A stretch of DNA of 22,172 bases from SVFI01 sp045643145 (GCA_045643145.1 JAZUKG010000054.1:1-22172), one strand, 5' to 3'. Positions 1 through 9,110 are shown, counted from the stretch's first letter. The notes: generated by a model from the sequence alone, not told the origin. Translations and numbers: made by a program.

Positions 1-2498
1 TTGGCAGGTGCTTTCTTCTTTGGAAGTGTTACCTTGTCAAGTTTCCAGATATCATCTACGTATTCCTGGATTGTTCTGTCTGATGTGAACTTACCACAGC
101 ATGCTACGTTAAGGATTGCACTCTTAGCCCATCCTTCTTCATTCTTGTAAGCTTCTTCTACTCTCTTCTGAGCCTGAGCATATGCCTTGAAGTCTTTCAG
201 GATGAAGTATGTATCAGCCTTGGCTGTACACTGTGTATTCAGGAGTGAATTGTAAAGGTCGCGGAAAAGTTCCGGATCCTGTGGTGCGTATGTTCCGTTA
301 ATCAGCTGCATCAGCACCTTACGAATATCTGCATCGCTGTTGAAGATATCCATTGGGTTGTATCCACCAAAGTTTTCATAGCGGATAACTTCGTCAGAAG
401 AAAGACCAAAGATAAATGCGTTTTCCTCTCCAACTTCTTCTACGATTTCTACGTTTGCACCATCCATAGTACCGATTGTAAGGGCACCATTTAACATGAA
501 CTTCATGTTACCTGTTCCTGAAGCTTCTTTAGAAGCTGTTGAAATCTGTTCAGAAACATCAGCTGCAGCAAAAATCATTTCTGCATTTGATACACGATAG
601 TTTTCAATAAATACGACTTTAATCTTGCCGTTAATAGATTCATCGTTGTTGATGACATCTGCTACGGAGTTAATTAACTTAATAGTCAGTTTAGCATTTT
701 TATATCCTGCAGCAGCCTTTGCACCAAAGATGAATGTTCTTGGATAGAATTCCATTTCCGGATGTTCTTTGATTTCATTGTAAAGGTACATAACGTGCAG
801 GATATTCAACAGCTGACGTTTGTACTCATGTAATCTCTTAACCTGTACATCAAAGATAGAACGTGGATCTACTTCTACGCCATTGTTCTTTAAGATGTAC
901 TCAGCCAGACGAACCTTGTTCTGATATTTGATATTCATGAATTCCTGCTGTGCCTTCTTGTCATCTGCATATACAGCCAGCTTGTTGATCTTGGAAAGAT
1001 CTGTAATCCAGTCAGCACCTACATGATTTGTTACCCACTCAGCTAATAACTGGTTACCATGTAACAGGAAACGTCTCTGTGTGATACCGTTTGTCTTATT
1101 ATTGAATTTTTCAGGCATCATTTCATAGAAATCTTTTAATTCCTGATTTTTAAGGATTTCTGTATGAAGTCTGGCAACACCGTTTACGCTGTAACCTGCA
1201 GCGATTGCCAAGTGAGCCATCTTAACCTGTCCGTCATAAATGATTGCCATCTTAGCAACCTTTTCATTGTTTCCAGGATATTTTGACTGGATTTCTAAAA
1301 TGAAACGACGGTTGATTTCTTCAACGATCTGATAAATACGAGGAAGAAGTCTTGAGAAAAGTTCGATTGGCCATTTTTCAAGCGCTTCTGCCATGATTGT
1401 GTGGTTTGTATATGCACAAGTCTTGGTTGTTACTTCCCAAGCCTCATCCCATGTTAAGTAATGTTCATCCATAAGCACACGCATAAGTTCTGCTACTGCT
1501 ACAGTAGGATGTGTATCGTTGAGCTGGAAGGTTACTTTTTCATGGAAACCATGAATGTCATCATGAGTTCTCATATATTTTTCTACCGCTTCCTGAACAG
1601 ATGCAGAGATAAAGAAGTACTGCTGTTTTAAACGAAGTTCCTTACCTGCATAATGGTTATCGTTTGGATATAATACTTCAACGATGTTACGAGCCAGGTT
1701 TTCCTGTTCAACAGCCTTCTGATAATCACCCTTGTCAAAGGAATCTAACTGGAAGCATTCTACCGGCTGAGCATCCCAGATACGAAGTGTATTTACGATA
1801 CCGTTACCATATCCGATGATTGGTAAGTCGTAAGGGATCGCTGTTACTGACTGATATCCTTCCTGTCTGAAGTTGTTACGTCCGTTTGCATCCTGATATA
1901 CAGTTACATATCCGCCAAATTTAACTTCCTTGGCGTATTCCGGACGACGAAGTTCGAATGGATTTCCGTCTACTAACCAGTTATCCGGTGCTTCAATCTG
2001 ATATCCGTCTTTGATTTTCTGTTTGAACATACCATAACGGTAACGGATACCACATCCGTATGCCGGATATCCTAATGTTGCTAATGAATCCAGGAAACAA
2101 GCTGCAAGTCTTCCTAAACCACCGTTACCAAGAGCTGCATCCGGTTCCTGATCTTCTACCATATTAATATCAACACCGAGCTCATCTAAAGCTTCTTTTA
2201 CCTGACCATATGCCTGCATATTGATCATGTTGTTTCCGAGGGCACGACCCATCAAGAATTCCATGGAAAGATAATATACAGTTTTTGCATCCTTCTTTTC
2301 GTACTGTTTCTGAGTTTCCATCCAGTTTTCGATGATCTGATCCTTGATTGCATAGGATACAGCCTGGAAAATCTGCTGTGGAGTTGCCTCTTCCATTGTT
2401 TTACGATAAAGAGTTCTTACATTATAAAGAACACTTCTTTTGAAAAGTTCTTTATCAAAAGTTGATGATACAGGAATTGTTGTTTTTTTAGCTGCCAT
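1..2498 (-). CDS. glgP: Glycogen/alpha-glucan phosphorylase (3' end cut by the window edge)
   Basis: Releases glucose-1-phosphate from the non-reducing ends of glycogen, starch or maltodextrin in the cytoplasm, using pyridoxal phosphate. I read 832 codons from the ATG at 2498 to the window edge. The family is usually about 800-830 residues and the last codons read ...TLPKKKAPA, so only a few residues should be missing. The N-terminal part has YYLSMEFLMGRALGNN and LGNGGLGRLAACFLDSLA, typical of the family. The PLP signature EASGTGNMKFMLNGAL is intact, with the cofactor lysine at residue 666 (codon 501-503), followed by GTMDGANVE. The start follows a perfect TAGGAGGAAATA ribosome site. It has its own promoter at 2588-2616, so it is probably a separate unit from the upstream envelope operon. 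Substrate choice (glycogen or maltodextrin) cannot be decided from sequence. Confidence 0.97.
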   Translation of the reverse strand, partial: MAAKKTTIPVSSTFDKELFKRSVLYNVRTLYRKTMEEATPQQIFQAVSYAIKDQIIENWMETQKQYEKKDAKTVYYLSMEFLMGRALGNNMINMQAYGQVKEALDELGVDINMVEDQEPDAALGNGGLGRLAACFLDSLATLGYPAYGCGIRYRYGMFKQKIKDGYQIEAPDNWLVDGNPFELRRPEYAKEVKFGGYVTVYQDANGRNNFRQEGYQSVTAIPYDLPIIGYGNGIVNTLRIWDAQPVECFQLDSFDKGDYQKAVEQENLARNIVEVLYPNDNHYAGKELRLKQQYFFISASVQEAVEKYMRTHDDIHGFHEKVTFQLNDTHPTVAVAELMRVLMDEHYLTWDEAWEVTTKTCAYTNHTIMAEALEKWPIELFSRLLPRIYQIVEEINRRFILEIQSKYPGNNEKVAKMAIIYDGQVKMAHLAIAAGYSVNGVARLHTEILKNQELKDFYEMMPEKFNNKTNGITQRRFLLHGNQLLAEWVTNHVGADWITDLSKINKLAVYADDKKAQQEFMNIKYQNKVRLAEYILKNNGVEVDPRSIFDVQVKRLHEYKRQLLNILHVMYLYNEIKEHPEMEFYPRTFIFGAKAAAGYKNAKLTIKLINSVADVINNDESINGKIKVVFIENYRVSNAEMIFAAADVSEQISTASKEASGTGNMKFMLNGALTIGTMDGANVEIVEEVGEENAFIFGLSSDEVIRYENFGGYNPMDIFNSDADIRKVLMQLINGTYAPQDPELFRDLYNSLLNTQCTAKADTYFILKDFKAYAQAQKRVEEAYKNEEGWAKSAILNVACCGKFTSDRTIQEYVDDIWKLDKVTLPKKKAPA

Positions 2499-2587
2499 TA
2501 TTTCCTCCTAAAATTAAATAAGTTGTATTACATTTTTCTTTGTTTTCCCACTTATATAGTATCGGCTTCCCTTCCGAATATCTTGAT

Positions 2588-2616
2588 ATTATACACGAAA
2601 GAATCTTTACGGTCAA
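2588..2616 (-). promoter_or_regulatory. Strong housekeeping promoter of glgP
   Basis: On the minus strand TTGACC (2616-2611), a 17-bp spacer and a perfect TATAAT (2593-2588) form a near-consensus sigma-A promoter. It leaves a 5' leader of about 80 nt before the glgP start. The spacer holds a perfect palindrome, AAAGA-a-TCTTT (2598-2608), and the -35 box lies in a second inverted repeat (2609-2627), so repressor binding here is plausible. Confidence 0.82.
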
Positions 2617-2627
2617 ATGAGGACCGT
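2609..2627. repeat. Inverted repeat over the glgP -35 box (possible operator)
   Basis: ACGGTC, a 7-nt centre and GACCGT form a perfect 6-bp inverted repeat that covers the -35 hexamer of glgP. It starts 5 nt beyond the stop codon of the 101-residue gene. No T-run follows on the minus strand, so it is a poor intrinsic terminator, and an operator is the better guess. Confidence 0.45.
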
Positions 2628-2631
2628 TATC

Positions 2632-2937
2632 CTAGAATAACCATAAAAACTCCCAAAGTGTTTGATGTTTATCTATTTTATCCTCAATATCCACGCCGTC
2701 AGAGGCATGGCTGTAAATCTTTTGATCCAAAACGGCGACCTTGGATAAAAATTTCATACGATAAAATACAAAGGCATGTCCGTATATTTCCTTGGCCAGC
2801 GCCTTTGGCGGGATATGCTTCCAGTCATTTTCTTCAATATATTGATAGGCCAGCTTCTGACAGTATTCCTTATTTAACATGGAAAGCTCCATCGAAAGCT
2901 TGATTCCTTCTTTTTTTACTTTATGTCCTTTTTTCAT
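2632..2937 (-). CDS. Small basic protein of unknown function, coupled to the ligase gene
   Basis: A 101-residue protein that I do not recognise. It starts with a lysine-rich stretch (MKKGHKVKKEG), has no signal peptide and no clear membrane segment, and reads as a mostly helical cytoplasmic protein. Aromatic residues cluster near the C-terminus (HQTLWEFLWLF). Its ATG overlaps the stop of the upstream O-antigen-ligase-family gene as TGATG, sharing one base, which implies translational coupling and an expression link to that protein. It is the last gene of a three-gene operon starting at 9061. The coupled start and lack of a better frame make it a real gene; its role, perhaps as an accessory factor of the ligase, is only a guess. 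Confidence 0.72.
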   Translation of the reverse strand: MKKGHKVKKEGIKLSMELSMLNKEYCQKLAYQYIEENDWKHIPPKALAKEIYGHAFVFYRMKFLSKVAVLDQKIYSHASDGVDIEDKIDKHQTLWEFLWLF

Positions 2938-4715
2938 CAGTTACTGACTCCGTTTAATAGTTTGACATATTCGATATATTCTTTTGTCTCATTGGAATAT
3001 TCAAGGTTTGGTACATCCTTGATTTCATAAGCCAAAGGATCTGTATTTTTTTCTGTCTGATTTTTTATTTCATCTATTTCAATCATAGTTGCCATGATAC
3101 GCTCTGCATCTTCCAGTTTTCCTTCCTCACCGGCCTGACTAAGCGCCTGTGCAAGCAGCATAATTGCCTGCTCATAGGTGGATATCTGATATCGGTTCAA
3201 TTTGCATCCGCTGATGACATCCCGGCACATCTCATCATAAAGACTTTCTTCTTTTTCAATCTGTGCCATTGCAAGGTAGGCATATCTGACTCTCTGATTC
3301 TTTTTTCTTAACTGCTCGGCATAATTTCTGAGCACAGGACTCTCTAAATTTTCTGCCTTCACTTCCCTGGCTACGATTTCTGCCTTTGCCTCTGTATAAA
3401 ACGGCAAAAGCTTGACAGAAATATCCTGCCGACCATCATAACGAAAGCTCATTGCCACTCCCACATAAATACACAAAAGTCCTGCAACTACGGATAATAC
3501 TTTCATTCCTTTGACAGCGGTCTGAGAACTGTCTGCTATTTTAAATTCATCATCTGCCTCTGCCATGAGCATAAACAAAAGACCGGCCATACTGACAAAT
3601 TCCATGTCAAAGTCAAACAATAAATGGGATGCATATAAAATCAAAAGCAGCTTTCGAAGATTGGTCATCTCCGTCTTTTTAGCGGCTGCATAGAAAAAGC
3701 CGGCTGATACCAAAACGCCCGGCACGATTCCGATATCAAGCATAATCTGAAGCAAATCATTATGCACAAAACGTACCAGATAAACCCCTTTTTGAAAGAG
3801 CGGAATTTCATAATAATAGCCTAAATATCCCATACCAAGCGGATGCTTTATAATCAGCTGCAAAGCATCCTTTGCATAAAGGATACGTCCCAGGAAGGTA
3901 GAAGATTTATAGGATGAAGTAAAGATTCGTCCCATATTCTGTACATCCTTGGTAATCAATACATAGAGCGCCGAAAATCCGACTGCCACTAAAATCAGCA
4001 AAAGACTCTTTCGGCGAATCTCTTTGTGACAAATGGTCACAAACACAAAGTAGCAAAGCATCATCACATATACGCTTCGGCTTCCTGACATTAATATTCC
4101 CAAAAGGCACAGCCCGGTCGTGAAATAACGACTCAATACCCTTTTGACTGTTTTTTCATTTTCCTTTGCACTGTTTTCCTCCAGACTTTGTTCCATGTTA
4201 ATGGCAACACAAATCAGCAAAAACATCGCAAAGGTGTTTGGATACTGCAAAAATCCTCCCAGTCTTCGGGCCACATAAAAATAATCATACAGATTCGGAA
4301 TCACCAGGGATACCAGGCCTATCAGCACCATAGCCGCGCCCAATCCTGGAAGCAGAAACTCAATCTGCTTTTGCTCTCTTTTTTCCAATGCCTGAAAACA
4401 TAAATAAAAGAATAAAATACCCAGTACCTTAATTGCTCCGATCAGCGCCATTCCTTTATCAATCGCTATCAGGACTGACATAAAATAGCTAATCGTAAAA
4501 AGCAGGATAATACAAAGAATCGGATATTTTTGAATCCACTTCTTTGTATCCTTTGTACTTAAAGTAATTTTATTCGGTGAAATAAAATAAAGGAGGGCAA
4601 AAAATCCGCTGTAAAGACAGGCTGCATTTTCCTTAAACAGTCCCCAGAAAAGAAAACTCGAGAAAAATACTATAGTAAATACATTAAAATACGTATTCTG
4701 ATTTTTCTTTTCCAT
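2937..4715 (-). CDS. O-antigen ligase / polymerase-family (WaaL/Wzy/PglL) membrane protein
   Basis: A 592-residue polytopic membrane protein of the O-antigen ligase superfamily (PF04932 type). These enzymes transfer or polymerise lipid-linked glycans on the outer face of the membrane; members include WaaL ligases, Wzy polymerases and PglL/PilO protein O-oligosaccharyltransferases. About ten to twelve hydrophobic segments fill residues 1-430. Two family landmarks are visible: SGSRS with Arg213, and VHNDLLQIMLDIGIVPG with His318 in the large outer loop. Residues 430-592 are soluble and helical, resembling TPR-type repeats (AYLAMAQIEKEE, QALSQAGEEGKLEDAERI). The start has a GAAAGGAGAGC ribosome site. 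It lies only 20 bp after the secreted LRR protein gene and overlaps the next small gene. No other capsule or glycan-assembly gene is nearby, so its acceptor is unknown; the LRR protein itself is a candidate. Confidence 0.85.
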   Translation of the reverse strand: MEKKNQNTYFNVFTIVFFSSFLFWGLFKENAACLYSGFFALLYFISPNKITLSTKDTKKWIQKYPILCIILLFTISYFMSVLIAIDKGMALIGAIKVLGILFFYLCFQALEKREQKQIEFLLPGLGAAMVLIGLVSLVIPNLYDYFYVARRLGGFLQYPNTFAMFLLICVAINMEQSLEENSAKENEKTVKRVLSRYFTTGLCLLGILMSGSRSVYVMMLCYFVFVTICHKEIRRKSLLLILVAVGFSALYVLITKDVQNMGRIFTSSYKSSTFLGRILYAKDALQLIIKHPLGMGYLGYYYEIPLFQKGVYLVRFVHNDLLQIMLDIGIVPGVLVSAGFFYAAAKKTEMTNLRKLLLILYASHLLFDFDMEFVSMAGLLFMLMAEADDEFKIADSSQTAVKGMKVLSVVAGLLCIYVGVAMSFRYDGRQDISVKLLPFYTEAKAEIVAREVKAENLESPVLRNYAEQLRKKNQRVRYAYLAMAQIEKEESLYDEMCRDVISGCKLNRYQISTYEQAIMLLAQALSQAGEEGKLEDAERIMATMIEIDEIKNQTEKNTDPLAYEIKDVPNLEYSNETKEYIEYVKLLNGVSN

Positions 4716-4735
4716 TTCTGCTCTCCTTTCTGTTT

Positions 4736-7700
4736 TTATTTTTTGATTTTTACTTTAGAGCCCTGTCCCTTTTTCTTGAGAAGCTTTTGGTACTCTTTTA
4801 ATTTTGCTTTTGGAACCTTGATTACAGCATTGGCTGCGATTCCCTTGAAAGCTCCGGATTTTACACTCTTGAGTGCTGTTGACTTAATCACGATACTCTT
4901 CAGCTTTTTATCACCCTTGAATGCGTTCTTTCCAATCGTGGTTACTTTCTTGCTGATCGTTACCTTGATAAGCTTGGTACATCCTGCAAATGCACTGTCT
5001 TTGATTTCTGTCACATCACTTCCCATGGTTACAGAAGTCAGATTTGTACACTTGTTAAATGCATTCTTTCCGATTGTCTTGATTCCTGCAGGAATCTTTA
5101 CCTTTTTCAGCTTGGTATTCTTTTCAAAGGCTTTGTCTGCAATCTCTGTTACCTGGTATTCTTTATTTCCGATAACAACCTTGCTTGGTACGGTTACATT
5201 TGTTGCATTTGCATCAGCAGGTCCCTGATATACGACATTTCCGTCTTCACCCCTAGTTACCTTTGCACCCTGCGCTTCGTAGCTCTTGCCCGCTTCGAGT
5301 TCTGCAGGTGCCTGACTTGGCTGAGTACTTGGTTTTACACTAGGTGAAACACTCGGCTTTGCACTAGGTGAAATACTTGGTTTTACACTAGGAGTAACAT
5401 CTGCACTTGGTGATACACTCGCACTTGGCGAAGTACTTTCACTTGGACCGGCACTTACTTCCTGACTTGGCTGCGAGCTTGGATTTCCACTTGGCTTACC
5501 ACTTGGCGATGTACTTGGTTCTTCGCTTGGTTCTTCATCCGGAGCTTTGCTCGGTACAGGTGCATTTGGATCAATGATTCTGGTTCCAAAATAGTCACCC
5601 TTACCGGTAATAATAATCTTTCCGTTTTCTACCTTATACTCGAAGTCTACACCATCTTTTAAGTCAATGTATCTGGCAAATGTTACATTAACATAATCTA
5701 TCTTTCCATCAGACGTACCATAGTTTACTCTGGCAATCTTTTCATTTGCCAAATCCTTGGCATCCATAAGATCCATCTTGAAACCATTATTATAAGCATA
5801 ACGGAAACCTTCCGTATCAAAGTAACAATGAATAATTAATTCATCTTTCGGTTCTTCTTCCTCTTCATCATCCACATCTGATGCTTTTTTGTAGGAATAA
5901 CTATAGTAGTTTCCGTTTACATACTGCGGATGTCCTGTGTATCCGATTGCCCATGAGCCAATGTAAGCAACACTCTTTGGAATCCATACATCCTTTAAAT
6001 CATCACAACCGTGGAATGCCATTTCACCGATGTATTCTACACCTTCTGCCATCTTGACATATGTCATGGATCTATCAAAAAGGAATGCACAATATGCAAT
6101 ATCTGTAACATTTCCCGGAATATCCATGTTCTGAAGCTTTTCATTATTCGACATTGAATAAGAATCGATGTATTTCAGATTCTGTAATATCTCAATCTTT
6201 TCCAGAGTATCTACACCCTGCATCGCTCTTTCTGCTACCATTGTTGCCTTTTCAGGAATGACGGTGGCTGTTTCACCGCTATCCTTTTTATATCCGACAA
6301 CACAGGTTCCGAGCATAGCGTAATTGCCCTGCTGTTCTTCATAGAAGGCAGTTCCTTCAAAGGCTTGCTGACCCACTACTTTTAAAAGTTCCGGTTTTGC
6401 TACTTCTACTGTTTTTAAATTCTTGTTACCATAGAAGGCTCGGTAGCCAATCTCTTCTATCGGAGCCTCAATGTTAACTGATTCCATATTGGTAAGGCCG
6501 TAATCGAATGCGTGACTAACTATTTTTTTAGCTACACCCTTAATTACCAACTTTTTTACTTCCTCGCCCAGTTCAGACGGAAGTTCATTTCTTACATATC
6601 TGTTCGAATCATTTACTGTAATACAGTATGTTCCGTCTTCAAAGAATTCGTACTTTGTACCATCATCTGCAGAAGCAAATACATAATCCTGATCCACTTC
6701 TTCCTTTAGCTCGATTTCAAAAATATCATCCTGTCCGGCGCTAAACTGATAGGTTGTGCCGGCTTTTAAATAGTAATTACTTGAGAGATTCGTATAACGG
6801 TTTTTTGTCAAATTGAGGATATACATATAATTTGGATGTTCTGTTTTTTCTGTCACACCATAAAAACCACTCTCTTGAGGAGTGAAATATACGATATCAC
6901 CATCCTGTACCTGAATCTCTTTGTTCTCTTCTGCAGTAATCTTGTATTCTTTGACAGAAATGTCATAGGATACGTCTCCCTCGGTTGCAGAAACAATAAA
7001 ATCATAACTACCTAAACTATAGTCATAGTTAAGCCCAACATCCATGGTAAATTCTAAATCTTCGCCATCTTTGATTTCATAGTATTTAGGATATCTGATA
7101 TAACTCGGTCTAATCAACTCAAGTGTACCGTTACCTTTTACATTGGAAAGAGTAACCTGATATTTTCCTATCGTATCAATATTGGTTTCATAATAACCAA
7201 ATGTATCTACACTACTTCCGGCAGTTGCTTTCATTACACTGCCATCCGCCTCCAAAATGGTTCCGTTCTGACCCATTCTAACTACATACATAGGTCTTGA
7301 TACGCTGAAATTCTCATATTCATGAACAACTGTACCAAAGCCTGTTTTCCATCTTCCGTTAGTGTCCTTTGGTACTATAGTAGTAGTGCGGGCAGAGCTG
7401 CTCAGTTCCTTCTCTGTTCCGTCTTCATATACGACTTTAAAGGCATATCCGCCGAATTCACCCTCAAAGTTACTCAGTTCCGGTTCATTTTCCTGAGCAT
7501 TTTTACAAATAGTCCATATTCTCTTCTGATCTGCCATGATAAAGTCTACCGGCTTTTTATCATCGGCTGTCTTTGGATGCAGATAATATAAAACAGTTTT
7601 TCCGCTGTATTTATCCTGTGCCACACATTTAATGACTCCCGGACAATCCTCTAAATTCTGAGGTACTACGAAATGATATGTATCATCTGTACATACTATC

Positions 7701-9061
7701 TCTTTATCATTATTACCTATATACCAGCGATAGCTGATTTCTTCTTTGCTGACTACATCCGGTTTTAAATCAATTTCATCGCCTGCCCATACAGAAATAT
7801 CTCTCAATGTATTTCCCATTACTTCAAAGCCTGCAGTTAATTGAAGATAGCACAAAATTCGTTCCTTTGAATAACCGTTTGATACAAAGCACTCATAAAT
7901 CGTTGGCACATCATCCACTACTTTTTCTTTAGGGATTACCAAAGTATCACTTTTTTCATCCGGATATTCCTGATAGTCATAACTACCTGTCGTAGATGCA
8001 TTATAAGTCCATCTGTATGTAAGCTCTGTACCCTCTACTAAATTCTCAACTTCCGGCTTGAAAACTACTTCTTTTCCCGGCTCTGTCGTAACAGAATAAG
8101 AATCTTTTTTCTGTTTCAAAGTTTTGATAGTTAGAGGATATGCTATCGTCTGACTAAATCCAGATTCTTCATCTGTTATAATGCACTCATAATAATCATA
8201 TGCTAATCCTTCTACTGTATTCGGATATGCATAAGTTTCTTCATTTGCCCCCTCAATCATGGTCAGATTATTCTTGTCAGCAATGGTTCCCCGATACCAC
8301 TGATAGGTTAATGAAACATCATCATCTTTTATAATATCACTGGCCATAGCCCATTCATCGCCATAATATTTGCTAATAGGAGTATCATCATATTCCTTGT
8401 GATATGTATCCTCAGCGATCAATCCCATGCTTTTAACAGCAAACGGGACCTCACTTATCACAATCGTTTTGGATTCTTCACCAGCTCCCAGCTCTATAAA
8501 ATATTCACCGGTCTCGCTTGGCGAAAATGTCTTTTCTCTCCAAACATTTTTGTCATAGTAATAATTATATAAAAGAGTATTGATACCACCATACTGATTG
8601 TGCTTATAGATTTGATAATGATTGTATCCCTTTACCTTAATCTGATAAGCCTTCCCTTCTGTAAGGTTCAGTTTGACGTACACTGAGCTTGATTCTGAAG
8701 TATAAGTAAATTCCTTGCCCCAAATATCCTCTTCATATGCAGTCTCTTCACTATCATACTGCGATAAATCGAGGATCTTGTTTTCGTCTTGCTCGCCCTC
8801 ACCAGTTTGTTCACCGTCTCCGGTCTGCTGCCCATCTTCACCCTCGGCTTCTGTAGCCAGGACTTCTTCCTGTTCTTCTGTTGTTTCGACCTCTTCTGTT
8901 GTTTCAGCTTCTTTTGCCATCTCCACGTCTTCCGTGACAGTCGCCTCAGCTTCAATCTGATTGCCGGAAACTGTGTCCGCCAATACAGCGAAAGACCCAT
9001 CTGCAACTACCAAAGATGCTGCCAAAAACAGAGTCAAAAATTGTTTGGTTTTTCGCTTCAT
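4736..9061 (-). CDS. Giant secreted surface protein: Ig-like domains, BspA-type LRRs, Ser-Pro linker
   Basis: A 1441-residue exported protein, probably displayed on the cell surface and used in adhesion or substrate binding. The ATG at 9061 is chosen over the one at 9085 because AAGGAGGAAAAC sits just before it, while the upstream ATG has no ribosome site. Order (approximate residues): signal peptide 1-28 (MKRKTKQFLTLFLAASLVVA); Glu/Thr-rich acidic stretch 39-104; beta domain 110-205; three Ig-like units 215-500 with YQWYRG/YECII, YRWTYN/YECFV and YRWYIG/IKCVA pairs; further beta regions; LRR_5 repeats 839-1040 (IEEIGYRAFYGNKNLKTVEV-like units); Ser-Pro linker about 1167-1252 with 17 PS steps; a second LRR block 1255-1420; Lys-rich tail GSKVKIKK. 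There is no LPXTG sortase motif, so retention may depend on charge or cell-wall polymers. It is the first gene of the operon with the ligase-family gene. Its ligand is unknown. Confidence 0.88.
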   Translation of the reverse strand: MKRKTKQFLTLFLAASLVVADGSFAVLADTVSGNQIEAEATVTEDVEMAKEAETTEEVETTEEQEEVLATEAEGEDGQQTGDGEQTGEGEQDENKILDLSQYDSEETAYEEDIWGKEFTYTSESSSVYVKLNLTEGKAYQIKVKGYNHYQIYKHNQYGGINTLLYNYYYDKNVWREKTFSPSETGEYFIELGAGEESKTIVISEVPFAVKSMGLIAEDTYHKEYDDTPISKYYGDEWAMASDIIKDDDVSLTYQWYRGTIADKNNLTMIEGANEETYAYPNTVEGLAYDYYECIITDEESGFSQTIAYPLTIKTLKQKKDSYSVTTEPGKEVVFKPEVENLVEGTELTYRWTYNASTTGSYDYQEYPDEKSDTLVIPKEKVVDDVPTIYECFVSNGYSKERILCYLQLTAGFEVMGNTLRDISVWAGDEIDLKPDVVSKEEISYRWYIGNNDKEIVCTDDTYHFVVPQNLEDCPGVIKCVAQDKYSGKTVLYYLHPKTADDKKPVDFIMADQKRIWTICKNAQENEPELSNFEGEFGGYAFKVVYEDGTEKELSSSARTTTIVPKDTNGRWKTGFGTVVHEYENFSVSRPMYVVRMGQNGTILEADGSVMKATAGSSVDTFGYYETNIDTIGKYQVTLSNVKGNGTLELIRPSYIRYPKYYEIKDGEDLEFTMDVGLNYDYSLGSYDFIVSATEGDVSYDISVKEYKITAEENKEIQVQDGDIVYFTPQESGFYGVTEKTEHPNYMYILNLTKNRYTNLSSNYYLKAGTTYQFSAGQDDIFEIELKEEVDQDYVFASADDGTKYEFFEDGTYCITVNDSNRYVRNELPSELGEEVKKLVIKGVAKKIVSHAFDYGLTNMESVNIEAPIEEIGYRAFYGNKNLKTVEVAKPELLKVVGQQAFEGTAFYEEQQGNYAMLGTCVVGYKKDSGETATVIPEKATMVAERAMQGVDTLEKIEILQNLKYIDSYSMSNNEKLQNMDIPGNVTDIAYCAFLFDRSMTYVKMAEGVEYIGEMAFHGCDDLKDVWIPKSVAYIGSWAIGYTGHPQYVNGNYYSYSYKKASDVDDEEEEEPKDELIIHCYFDTEGFRYAYNNGFKMDLMDAKDLANEKIARVNYGTSDGKIDYVNVTFARYIDLKDGVDFEYKVENGKIIITGKGDYFGTRIIDPNAPVPSKAPDEEPSEEPSTSPSGKPSGNPSSQPSQEVSAGPSESTSPSASVSPSADVTPSVKPSISPSAKPSVSPSVKPSTQPSQAPAELEAGKSYEAQGAKVTRGEDGNVVYQGPADANATNVTVPSKVVIGNKEYQVTEIADKAFEKNTKLKKVKIPAGIKTIGKNAFNKCTNLTSVTMGSDVTEIKDSAFAGCTKLIKVTISKKVTTIGKNAFKGDKKLKSIVIKSTALKSVKSGAFKGIAANAVIKVPKAKLKEYQKLLKKKGQGSKVKIKK
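5305..5560 (-). repeat. Degenerate repeat DNA encoding the Ser-Pro linker
   Basis: Within the LRR protein gene, short units built on ACTTGG/ACTAGG on the plus strand (Pro-Ser codons on the coding strand) recur at 12-bp and similar spacing. They encode 17 Pro-Ser steps such as PSVKP, PSISP, PSAKP and PSTQP. The segment joins the two LRR blocks as a stretched spacer. In-frame, near-identical short units make length variation between strains likely. It also has the Ser/Thr/Pro composition typical of O-glycosylated linkers. Confidence 0.75.
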
Positions 9062-9088
9062 GTTTTCCTCCTTGATTTTCGTCATGAT

Positions 9089-9110
9089 AAGAACTGCAGC
9101 TGCAATTCTT
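9089..9110 (-). promoter_or_regulatory. Hairpin in the 5' leader of the LRR protein mRNA
   Basis: On the minus strand AAGAATTGCAG followed by CTGCAGTTCTT forms a 22-nt near-palindrome whose only imperfection is a G-U pair in RNA. It lies about 20 nt upstream of the ribosome site of the LRR gene, inside the expected leader. It matches the palindrome at 9270-9291 in sequence, so it belongs to the repeated two-hairpin modules of this gap. Confidence 0.5.

Noticed and set aside
2523..2903. 126-codon open frame on the plus strand opposite the 101-residue gene
   Set aside because: It crosses the glgP promoter and has no ribosome site; the minus-strand frame has the coupled TGATG start and fits the operon.
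4743..5228. 161-codon open frame on the plus strand opposite the C-terminal LRR block
   Set aside because: Its apparent periodicity is the mirror of the repeat-encoding LRR gene; it has no ribosome site and is antisense to a clear gene.
5305..5560. Short regular repeats suggestive of a minisatellite or CRISPR
   Set aside because: They are in-frame Pro-Ser codons inside a coding region with no spacer structure.
9062..9085. Upstream ATG at 9085 as the start of the LRR protein
   Set aside because: It has no ribosome site and puts charged residues ahead of an already complete signal peptide, whereas AAGGAGG lies right before the ATG at 9061.
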